A stretch of 64,000 nucleotides of DNA from an uncultured Bacilli bacterium (lineage in GTDB: Bacteria; Bacillota_I; Bacilli_A; RFN20; CAG-826): positions 186,001-250,000 of the forward strand of contig CALWDE010000003.1 in NCBI GenBank assembly GCA_944376605.1, written 5' to 3'. Positions within the stretch are counted from its first letter, which is position 1; every line of letters starts with the position of its first letter. The notes beneath the pieces are model-generated. The model saw only the letters and a list, made by a program, of their open reading frames with translations, did not search any database and had not been told where the DNA came from. Positions 33,653 to 41,091 of the stretch are shown in pieces. The position numbers and the translations under genes were made by a program.

Positions 33653-34216
33653 TTAATGGCGGCCATAATGGAGATAAAGTTCAAAGAAAAGCGCATCGTG
33701 ATAATCATGTAAATCGAGCCCTGTTTTTTCCCGAAAAGCGTTAAGGCGATATAAAAGAGTGTTTCGGTGGATGTATAAAGCTTCCGAAGCGTAGTCTCCT
33801 CTTTGTCCTGCTCTTAAAAACTCTTCTCCTGTTTTGATTAATTCATAATCAAGTCCTTGAAAAGGAAAACGTAGCTCAGAAAGCAAAGAAAAATCGCCAA
33901 AAGAAAATGCTTTAAATAGTAAATCAGAAGGGTAGCTGATCTTCCCTGGCAAAAAGGTCAATGCGCCAGGTAAAAACCGAGGTAAAAAAGGGTTATTCTC
34001 TCCGCCTATCACTCCCGCTAAAGAGAAAGAGAGATCTTCACAAAAAGCAGGAAAAGAAGTAATAAAACGCATGCTCTCTTTTCTCTCTAATAACAGAGAA
34101 GCGCCTTCTAAAGAAGAAGTAAAAGACTCTTCAGAAATATGAGAAGCCTTTAAAAAAGACAAAAAAGCAGTTTTAGGAAAAGAAGTAGAGGAACTTTTAA
34201 GAAATATCTTGTCCAT
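33653..34216 (-). CDS. PucR-type C-terminal HTH regulator (short)
   Basis: A 187-residue protein whose last 55 residues match the PucR C-terminal helix-turn-helix domain: YIHRNTLLYRLNAFREKTGL followed by DLHDYHDALFFELYL. The N-terminal two thirds are unrecognised and too short for the usual PucR sensor plus GGDEF-like modules. The start overlaps the stop of the glucosidase gene in TAATG, so it is coupled to it and may regulate the glucan genes. The ligand is unknown. Confidence 0.72.
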   Translation of the reverse strand: MDKIFLKSSSTSFPKTAFLSFLKASHISEESFTSSLEGASLLLERKESMRFITSFPAFCEDLSFSLAGVIGGENNPFLPRFLPGALTFLPGKISYPSDLLFKAFSFGDFSLLSELRFPFQGLDYELIKTGEEFLRAGQRGDYASEALYIHRNTLLYRLNAFREKTGLDLHDYHDALFFELYLHYGRH

Positions 34217-35928
34217 TATTTCACCACAAGAAGATAGCTTTCAAATGGGCGAAGCGTTAACACGTGATTAGAAAGAAGCACTCCGTCATAGTTATGAAGT
34301 AAAACGTCCGCAATTTGGAAATTAAAAGTAAAGTAAACTTGATAAGGACGCATATTAGTAATCACCATAATCGTGGTATATCCGCGATGCAAATAGGAAA
34401 TAACATCTTGATGATTCCAGTCAATCCATTCTAACTGAGAATTTTGCACCAAATTGTTGTAATAAGTGTTCTTTCTAAGCGCTATCGCAGAACGATAGAA
34501 ATTTAAGACGCTATAAGGATCATCATGTTCTACTTTCGCGTTATAACCAGCTAAATAATCTTTTGTATAAGGCAAAAGAGGTTTCACTTCGCTAAAGCCG
34601 CCATAAGGAGAACTATCCCAAGAAAGCGGTGTTCTGGCATTCATTCTCGCTGCGCGGCGTAAGAAAGATAAAATTTGTTCGTCGCTATAACCGGCTTTTC
34701 TATAAGAAGTAATCGAATCAGCAGTGCCTACATCAGCAGCAAAATCCTCGATGCTGCCTTCAATTAAATTATCCATAGCAAGCTCTTCCCCTTGATAAAG
34801 GAAGGGGGTGCCATAAAGGAAAAGAAGAGTTAAGGCCAAAGCTTTTGCGGATTCTTTTCGATATATTCTTGAACCATACTGCGCCAAAAGGCGAGGATGA
34901 TCGTGATTACACCAATATAGAGGCATATCGCAGCTGTTATGACAAGCATCGTACCAGCGTGTGAAATTATGTTTTAACTGCATCACATCCGTGACAATTT
35001 CTTCGTCTTTTTTCCCAATAGAGCCGAAATTTCCATTATTCCAAACAGTATCAAAATTAAAAAGTAAGTCCAAAGGTCCACTTAAGCGGTCCGCTAACGC
35101 TTTTCCTTCATAAGGCTGAACAGAACCGCCCACCTCACCAATTAATAAAACGCTTCTTCCCTTTAAAGCTTTCTCGCGGAACTCTTCTAAATAGTGGAAT
35201 AGTTCCGGACGATTCGAAAATTTAGAAGGATCTAAAACAAATCCGTCCCCGTCTTCATCATATAAATCAGAATCGGTAAAACTTAAATCTTTTGCTAAAT
35301 GAGCAACAGCGTCAAGCCGGAAGCCGTCCACACCAAGTTTAATATAGAAATCAGCAATTTCCGCATATAGTTCCCGCACTTTGGGGTTACTCCAGTCCAC
35401 ATCAGGCATTCCGCTTCCAAAAGCGTGAAAATAAAATTCATCGCTTCCTTCTACCTTTTCCCAACAAGAAGGAGTGAAGAAGCTTCCCCAGTTAGTAGGA
35501 GGAAGAAGTTTATCTCCCACCATTTTGCCTTTGCGGAAAATATAGTAACTTCTCTCTTCCGAAGAAGGATCAGCAAGTGCTTTTTGAAACCAAGGATGCT
35601 CTTTAGAAGTGTGATTTAAGACAAGGTCTAAAAGAATACGGATGTTGCGTTCATGCGCTTCACTAAGGAGTAATTTTAAATCCTCTAATGAGCCAAAACG
35701 CGGATTAATTGCATAATAGTCAGAGACATCATAACCATTATCTTCCATTGGGGAGGCAAAAATAGGACAAATCCATAGCATCCCTACTCCTAAATCCTTT
35801 AAATAATCAAGTTTAGAAATAAGGCCTTTTAAATCCCCTATTCCGTCCCCATTTCCATCTTTAAAAGCTTCTGGATAGACAATGTAACCGACTTCGTTCC
35901 GCCACCAGCGATCCGAGTTTTTTTCCAT
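34216..35928 (-). CDS. GH13 alpha-glucosidase / oligo-1,6-glucosidase-like enzyme
   Basis: A 570-residue GH13 glycoside hydrolase acting on alpha-glucosides, predicted cytoplasmic because no signal peptide is seen. It has GNGDGIGDLKG near the start, region I DLVLNHTS, region II GFRLDAVAHL with the catalytic aspartate, region III LIGEVGG with the acid/base glutamate, and region IV CNHDHPR. The sequence fits the oligo-1,6-glucosidase/trehalose-6-phosphate hydrolase clade; the exact substrate is open. I chose the start MEKNSDRWW because GGAGG precedes it. A cre-like site overlaps the promoter -35 region. Confidence 0.88.
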   Translation of the reverse strand: MEKNSDRWWRNEVGYIVYPEAFKDGNGDGIGDLKGLISKLDYLKDLGVGMLWICPIFASPMEDNGYDVSDYYAINPRFGSLEDLKLLLSEAHERNIRILLDLVLNHTSKEHPWFQKALADPSSEERSYYIFRKGKMVGDKLLPPTNWGSFFTPSCWEKVEGSDEFYFHAFGSGMPDVDWSNPKVRELYAEIADFYIKLGVDGFRLDAVAHLAKDLSFTDSDLYDEDGDGFVLDPSKFSNRPELFHYLEEFREKALKGRSVLLIGEVGGSVQPYEGKALADRLSGPLDLLFNFDTVWNNGNFGSIGKKDEEIVTDVMQLKHNFTRWYDACHNSCDMPLYWCNHDHPRLLAQYGSRIYRKESAKALALTLLFLYGTPFLYQGEELAMDNLIEGSIEDFAADVGTADSITSYRKAGYSDEQILSFLRRAARMNARTPLSWDSSPYGGFSEVKPLLPYTKDYLAGYNAKVEHDDPYSVLNFYRSAIALRKNTYYNNLVQNSQLEWIDWNHQDVISYLHRGYTTIMVITNMRPYQVYFTFNFQIADVLLHNYDGVLLSNHVLTLRPFESYLLVVK

Positions 35929-35959
35929 AAGGATGCCTCCGAACTCGCCCCCTATCGGC

Positions 35960-35965
35960 ATTATA
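35960..35965 (-). promoter_or_regulatory. -10 element of the glucosidase-regulator operon
   Basis: Minus-strand TATAAT about 31 bases before the ATG. The leader contains GGAGG. Confidence 0.6.
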
Positions 35966-35972
35966 GAACGAA

Positions 35973-35986
35973 TGAAAGCGCTTCGA
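35973..35986. promoter_or_regulatory. cre-like operator upstream of the glucosidase gene
   Basis: TGAAAGCGCTTCGA has the symmetric core GAAAGCGCTTC of CcpA/LacI-family operators and overlaps the expected -35 position. It resembles the site ahead of the sugar-ABC ATPase gene, so the two units may be co-regulated by glucose availability. Confidence 0.6.
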
Positions 35987-36043
35987 GAAGCCTTTCTCTT
36001 TCTTTTCTTTCTTTCCTCATAGATAAAGAGAAAAGCTCCGCCC

Positions 36044-36049
36044 TATAAT
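36044..36049 (+). promoter_or_regulatory. -10 element giving leaderless ABC exporter mRNA
   Basis: The plus strand reads TATAAT, then GAAGTT, then ATG at 36056. Confidence 0.6.
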
Positions 36050-36055
36050 GAAGTT

Positions 36056-37852
36056 ATGAAGCGCCTCTTCTTAACATGCAAAAAACTTACAGAAGGTAGA
36101 CATCTCGCTTATCTTTTGCAGCTTTTTATTCAAATTGTTCAAGTGTTTTTTTCTACCTTTTCCATCTTCTTAACTAAAGTCCTCATTGATGCTATTCAAG
36201 GAATGACTGAATTAGAAAAAGCCGATGCGTTCGAAAGTTTTGTCATTTTTCTCATCACGGGAGGACGCGGAAATGAATTTTTGATGGAGAACAGAATCAC
36301 TGTGCTCCCTGTGGCGCTTGTTATTTCTACCTTAATTACAGCTTTACTTTCTTTTGCCCGCATGAGTTTACGTAGTTACGCAATCGCTTATATGAATGGG
36401 GCTATGCAGCGCACTTTGTTTACCCATCTAACTGCAGTGGACTATCCTTTTTATAAGACACACGATGGCGGAGATTTAATTCAAACTTGCACACGCGATG
36501 TTGATGTTTTACGCCGCTTTATGATTGGTGATGTTAGTAACTTCAACTACTCTTTTTGGACTCTCCTATTTGTCTCAGCCATTTTATTTAATATGTCTTA
36601 TGAACTCGCCTTAGCGTGTCTTGGCCTTCTTCCTGTCATGCTGCTTTATAGTTTCTTCCTTATGAAAAAGGTAAGAAGACTCTACCGTGCAACGGATGAT
36701 TCAGAAGGAAGAATGACAGAAAGAATCAATGAGAATTTAGCGAGTGTGCGTTTAGTTCGCGCTTATGGAAGTGAGAAAAAAGAATGCGAAAATTTTGAGC
36801 GTTATCTTGATGATTACGCGGAGAAATTCACCAAATGGAGAAGGTGGTCTTCTTTCTTTTTTGCTTCGGGTGATATTTTTGCTTTTGGCAGTAATGCTTT
36901 AGCCTTAGGAGTAGGAGTTTACTTAGCCTATTTAGGAAAAGTTAACGCGTCGACGATTGTTGTGTCCTTCCTTTTCGTTAATATGATTGTTTGGCCACTT
37001 CGTCAATGCGCTACAAGTTTATCCAATATGGGACAATATCTTGCTTCTAGCGACCGTTTAAGAGTGATCTTAGACGCTCAAGAAGAAGATAGAGAATCAG
37101 GAATTACAGACGAGATTCGCGGTGATATTACTTTTGAGCATGTTTCTTTCCATTATGAAAATGATGAGAAAAACGCGCTTAATGACGTTTCTTTCCATAT
37201 TCCTGCAGGTTCCACTGTGGCGATTATGGGCAAGACGGGATCAGGAAAAAGTACGCTATCTCTTCTTCTTACCCGCTTATATGAGCCCACAAGCGGACAA
37301 ATTCTTTTAGACGATAAGCCGCTTTCTTCCTATCAGAAGAAACATTTAAGAAAAGAAATTGTTCCTGTTTTACAAGATCCTTTTCTTTTTAGTAAAACGA
37401 TTGAAGAAAATATTCTTTTAGCGAGAAAAGAGGCAAGTAGAGAAGAGTTATATCAAGCGGCAAGAACCGCTTCCATTGATGATACCATCCGCTCTCTTAA
37501 AGAAGGTTATGCTACGCCAGTTGGTGAAAAGGGAATGTCTTTATCAGGCGGACAAAAGCAAAGAGTAGCCATGGCAAGAACGCTGATTACTGACGCCCAT
37601 GTCTACATTTTTGATGATTCTCTTTCTGCTGTGGATACAGAAACTGACCGAAAAATTAGAGCAAATTTAAGAAAAAAGAAAGGCGATTCTACCATCTTTA
37701 TTATCACTCACCGCGTTGCTACCGCCCAAGACGCTGATCTTATTCTTGTTTTAGAAGACGGAAAGTTAACTGAAATGGGAACACACGAAGAGTTATTAGA
37801 AAAACCAGGTTTATATCAGCGTATCGCGGAAATTCAAAGGAGGATGGCTTAA
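36056..37852 (+). CDS. ABC exporter half-transporter, subunit A (degenerate ATP site)
   Basis: A 598-residue type IV ABC half-exporter: six membrane helices in the first 330 residues, then a nucleotide-binding domain with Walker A GKTGSGKST, signature LSGGQKQR and Walker B VYIFDDS. The residue after Walker B is aspartate instead of the catalytic glutamate, as in the non-canonical half of heterodimeric exporters. It is followed one base later by its partner. The ATG lies six bases after a TATAAT. The substrate is unknown; multidrug, lipid or peptide export are family possibilities. Confidence 0.92.
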   Translation: MKRLFLTCKKLTEGRHLAYLLQLFIQIVQVFFSTFSIFLTKVLIDAIQGMTELEKADAFESFVIFLITGGRGNEFLMENRITVLPVALVISTLITALLSFARMSLRSYAIAYMNGAMQRTLFTHLTAVDYPFYKTHDGGDLIQTCTRDVDVLRRFMIGDVSNFNYSFWTLLFVSAILFNMSYELALACLGLLPVMLLYSFFLMKKVRRLYRATDDSEGRMTERINENLASVRLVRAYGSEKKECENFERYLDDYAEKFTKWRRWSSFFFASGDIFAFGSNALALGVGVYLAYLGKVNASTIVVSFLFVNMIVWPLRQCATSLSNMGQYLASSDRLRVILDAQEEDRESGITDEIRGDITFEHVSFHYENDEKNALNDVSFHIPAGSTVAIMGKTGSGKSTLSLLLTRLYEPTSGQILLDDKPLSSYQKKHLRKEIVPVLQDPFLFSKTIEENILLARKEASREELYQAARTASIDDTIRSLKEGYATPVGEKGMSLSGGQKQRVAMARTLITDAHVYIFDDSLSAVDTETDRKIRANLRKKKGDSTIFIITHRVATAQDADLILVLEDGKLTEMGTHEELLEKPGLYQRIAEIQRRMA

Positions 37853-37853
37853 T

Positions 37854-39797
37854 ATGAAAAACGTTGAAGAAGCGCTTCCTGAGAAAGTTAATCTAAAAAT
37901 TTGGCTCAAAATTGGCAAATACGCCTTACGTTATTGGCCCATTATTCTTCTTACCATTTTTGCGATGCTTGTCACTTCTTGGTATGACTCTGCTCTTGTC
38001 CCTACCTTAAATGCCTCTGTCATTGAAAGCACAAGCGCTTTTGCTACTCTTCCTCTAGAAGGAAACGTAATAGATGTTCCCTTACGTTTAACTTTCATTG
38101 AAGGAATTTTAGAATTCTCAATTCCGTTTTGGGGTTTTTTACTTCTTGAGGTAACGGCAATTTTATTAAGAAGCGTTGCTGTTTTTACAAACTTCTATTT
38201 CTCAAACATTCTTTCTATGCGCATCATGACCGATTTAAGGCGGGACTGCTTTAAAAAGGTGCAGCAGCTTTCCTTCTCCTACTTTGACCGCGTCAATTCA
38301 GGCTGGTTAATTGCTAGAATGAATAACGATACAGCTTCTCTTGGCGATACCCTTTCTCAGCAAATCTTGCAAATATTCTGGTCTATTTTTGACATTTTAT
38401 TTACGTTAGTATCGATGTTTAGTCGTTCGTGGATTTTCGCCTTAATTGTTTTAGCGTCCACTCCATTTGTCATGGTGCTTGTTCCCCTTTTACAAAAGCT
38501 GCTTCTTGTAAGATGGCGAAAAGCGAGAAACGCCTATTCTTATTTTGTAGGCTGGTTAGCAGAAGTTATTAATGGCTCCAAAACCATCCGCACATTAGCC
38601 ATAGAGGAAGAAGTGAGCCAAGAAGCGGAAGGCATTATTTCTGATGTTGAGCAAAAACGCTTTAAGGCAAGCCGCGTGAATGCTTATTTAACTCCTTCTT
38701 TGCAGCTTCTTTCCGGTATTACAACTGCAATTGTTGTTTTAAGCGGCATTTTTATGATTCAGGGTGGAGGAGACGAAGAAACCATTATTGCCTTAAGTGC
38801 GACAATTGTTTTATTTATTTCCTTTGTCGGCAATATTTATAACCCCTTGCAGTCTTTTTCGGAATTAGCAAGTGAAATCATGGCCTCGCAGGCAGGCGCA
38901 GAAAAGGTAGGGCAACTTCTTGATGAGGTTCCAGAGGTGCAAGACCGGGATGAAATTGTGGAGCGCTTTGGCACATCTCTTGCGCCAAAAGAAGAAGAAT
39001 ATTCTCCTTTAAATGGCACGATTGATTTTAAAGAAGTGTCTTTCCATTACGCAAACGGCATTGAAGTCATTCATCCTTTATCGCTCCACATTGAAGCAGG
39101 AACTTCCCTTGCTATTGTGGGAGAAACTGGTTCTGGAAAAACAACTTTAGTGAATTTGCTTTGCCGCTTTTATGAACCTACAGGAGGAGACATTTTATTA
39201 GACGGAGTCTCTTATCGCGACAGATCTTTGCACTGGCTACATTCTAATATTGGTTATGTTCAGCAGTCCCCTTTCGCTTTTAAAGGTACTTATTTTGAAA
39301 ATATTGCCTATGGCAAAGAAGATGCAACGTTAAAAGAGGTTAGAGAGGCAGCCAAAATTGTAGGTATTGATGATGAAATCATGTCTTTAAAAGATGGATA
39401 CAATACTTATTTAGAAGAGGGTGGAGGTTCTCTCTCACAGGGGCAAAAGCAGCTTCTCTCTTTTGCGCGTGCTTTGGTGAGAAATCCGTCTATTTTGATT
39501 TTAGATGAAGCGACTAGTTCCATAGATACCGAAACAGAAGCACTTGTCCAAAACGCTTTACTGAAGTTACTCAAAGGCAGAACATCTATCTCGATTGCTC
39601 ACCGTTTATCTACCATTGTCCATTGTGACAGGATTTTAGTCATGCAGGAAGGAAGTATTATCGAAGAAGGGAATCACAAGCAGCTCATGCAAAAGAAAGG
39701 TTATTACTACCAGCTTTATATGAATCAGTTCCGTGATTTAGATATTGGAGAGCAAGTGAAAACCTACGAAAGTCAAATTGAGGGAGAGAAATATTAA
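37854..39797 (+). CDS. ABC exporter half-transporter, subunit B (canonical ATP site)
   Basis: A 647-residue partner of the preceding gene. It has six membrane helices with an unusually long first extracytoplasmic loop, then Walker A GETGSGKTT, signature LSQGQKQLLSFARA and Walker B ILILDEATSSID with the catalytic glutamate intact. This fits a heterodimer with one active and one degenerate ATP site. An SD-like AAAGGAGGATGG lies just upstream. The 3' end overlaps the stop region of the convergent XRE gene by four bases. Confidence 0.93.
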   Translation: MKNVEEALPEKVNLKIWLKIGKYALRYWPIILLTIFAMLVTSWYDSALVPTLNASVIESTSAFATLPLEGNVIDVPLRLTFIEGILEFSIPFWGFLLLEVTAILLRSVAVFTNFYFSNILSMRIMTDLRRDCFKKVQQLSFSYFDRVNSGWLIARMNNDTASLGDTLSQQILQIFWSIFDILFTLVSMFSRSWIFALIVLASTPFVMVLVPLLQKLLLVRWRKARNAYSYFVGWLAEVINGSKTIRTLAIEEEVSQEAEGIISDVEQKRFKASRVNAYLTPSLQLLSGITTAIVVLSGIFMIQGGGDEETIIALSATIVLFISFVGNIYNPLQSFSELASEIMASQAGAEKVGQLLDEVPEVQDRDEIVERFGTSLAPKEEEYSPLNGTIDFKEVSFHYANGIEVIHPLSLHIEAGTSLAIVGETGSGKTTLVNLLCRFYEPTGGDILLDGVSYRDRSLHWLHSNIGYVQQSPFAFKGTYFENIAYGKEDATLKEVREAAKIVGIDDEIMSLKDGYNTYLEEGGGSLSQGQKQLLSFARALVRNPSILILDEATSSIDTETEALVQNALLKLLKGRTSISIAHRLSTIVHCDRILVMQEGSIIEEGNHKQLMQKKGYYYQLYMNQFRDLDIGEQVKTYESQIEGEKY

Positions 39798-40036
39798 AAA
39801 GCTTCTTCCTCAATTCCTAAAAGTAAAAAATCCATCGTTACTTCAAATAAGTTACCAATTTGTAAAATAGAGAGTAAATCGGGATAGCCGTGTCCACACT
39901 CCCATTTGGAAACCGCTTTGTCAGACACACTTAAACGCGAAGCAAGCTCAGCCTGAGTCCAGCCTTTTTTTACACGTAAAGTACGTATTCTTTGACCAAA
40001 TGTGTTTAACGCACGAGCGGATTCCTCATATGTCAT
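39794..40036 (-). CDS. XRE-family helix-turn-helix regulator
   Basis: An 80-residue DNA-binding protein made mostly of one HTH_3 domain: FGQRIRTLRVKKGWTQAELA, then RLSVSDKAVSKWECGHGYPD. The fold and SVSDKAVSKWE motif are typical of small XRE repressors. The start is uncertain; I use the ATG at MTYEESARA because the upstream extension has no ribosome-binding site and begins at TTG. It is convergent with the ABC exporter and may regulate it, but no operator was identified. Confidence 0.75.
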   Translation of the reverse strand: MTYEESARALNTFGQRIRTLRVKKGWTQAELASRLSVSDKAVSKWECGHGYPDLLSILQIGNLFEVTMDFLLLGIEEEAF

Positions 40037-40112
40037 GCCATTATTTATGGGGGTAAAACCGTTCTTGTTTATCCACAATTCGTAGATAACATTCCTTACA
40101 AAGGACAAGAAA

Positions 40113-40145
40113 GAAAACAGTTCCGATAAAATCGGAACTTTTTCA
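40113..40145 (-). terminator. Terminator after the glycogen operon
   Basis: Hairpin with eight-base arms GTTCCGAT and ATCGGAAC around three bases, with T-rich flanks on both strands. It probably ends the minus-strand glgB operon. Confidence 0.75.
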
Positions 40146-40171
40146 TTTTTTAAAATTCGAAAAATTTTCTA

Positions 40172-40600
40172 CTAAAGTTCGGCGCTATAAAAGTGTGCTT
40201 CCACAAAAAGTAAGATTAAAGGTACAGCAGACGGGATTAAAGAGCAAAGAAAAGAGATGGTCGACTGAAAGTAATAACAGCAAATTCCATACGCTACAGC
40301 AAGGAAAATATAGGCAATGTAAGTCCAAAAAGAATACTTATCGCGATGCTCAATCTTCTTATCTAGAAGAGAGAATAGACGGATGATGCCGCATAGCACC
40401 ATCGCTCCCCCAAGCGTAAATAAAGTAACAGGCTGCGTGATATCCGAAAAAGAAGAGAGATAGCTATATAAAGGAACTGTTGTGCCAATCTCTTCCCCAC
40501 TAGCAATGCCAAAGTATCCCGGTATTGCAAAAAGAAGAAAGGGCATAATGGCAAGCACGGTGCCAGTTAATAAGGAATACTGAATTTTCGTTAACTTCAT
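40172..40600 (-). CDS. Uncharacterised four-helix membrane protein
   Basis: A 142-residue protein with about four hydrophobic helices: residues 8-30, 57-77, 90-110 and 115-136. No known motif is recognised. The start overlaps the dUTPase stop in TAATG, so it is the last gene of the glgB-glgP-dUTPase unit and is likely translationally coupled. Confidence 0.6.
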   Translation of the reverse strand: MKLTKIQYSLLTGTVLAIMPFLLFAIPGYFGIASGEEIGTTVPLYSYLSSFSDITQPVTLFTLGGAMVLCGIIRLFSLLDKKIEHRDKYSFWTYIAYIFLAVAYGICCYYFQSTISFLCSLIPSAVPLILLFVEAHFYSAEL

Positions 40601-41091
40601 TAATAGCCACCATCCTGTCTTGCGTAATTAATTTCTAGTTTTGCGTAGTAAGCCTTTTTTCCTTCTGCAAAATCAGCACCAAGAAGAGGAAGCAAATTTA
40701 AATAAGCAGAAAAGAGCATGGCATATGCTTGCGGCTTAATCTCACTCACTAATTCTCCTGCTAAATGGTAACACTTTAAAATTTGTTCTACCAAAGAGCA
40801 ACTTTCTAAGCGCATTTCATGCTCATAAGATTCCACGCCTAGAGCGATGCCAAGAGAAAGCAAGAAGTGAAGACCATCCGCCCACTCCTCGAGAATCACC
40901 TCTTTTGGAGAGGGGCCTTTATAAGACCAGTACTTAAAGCAGCGTGTCTCATTGGCCATCTCTCCCAGTTCCACAAGGAATGCTAAAACGCGTTCCTTCA
41001 TGGTTTTTTCATAAGGTGCGTGATGTTCTTCAATAATTCTTGCATCAAGTTTTTGTTGAGCAACAAATAGCTCACTTAAACTCTCTCTCAC
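40600..41091 (-). CDS. Dimeric all-alpha dUTPase (dUTPase_2)
   Basis: A 163-residue helical NTP pyrophosphohydrolase that converts dUTP to dUMP, keeping uracil out of DNA. It shows the family metal-binding motif ELGEMANETRCFKYWS and the second motif EEWADGLHFLLSL. I chose the GTG whose GTGA overlaps the glgP stop, because GAGGGG lies five bases upstream; the longer in-frame start lies inside glgP. Its position at the end of a glycogen operon is unexpected. Confidence 0.85.
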   Translation of the reverse strand: MRESLSELFVAQQKLDARIIEEHHAPYEKTMKERVLAFLVELGEMANETRCFKYWSYKGPSPKEVILEEWADGLHFLLSLGIALGVESYEHEMRLESCSLVEQILKCYHLAGELVSEIKPQAYAMLFSAYLNLLPLLGADFAEGKKAYYAKLEINYARQDGGY

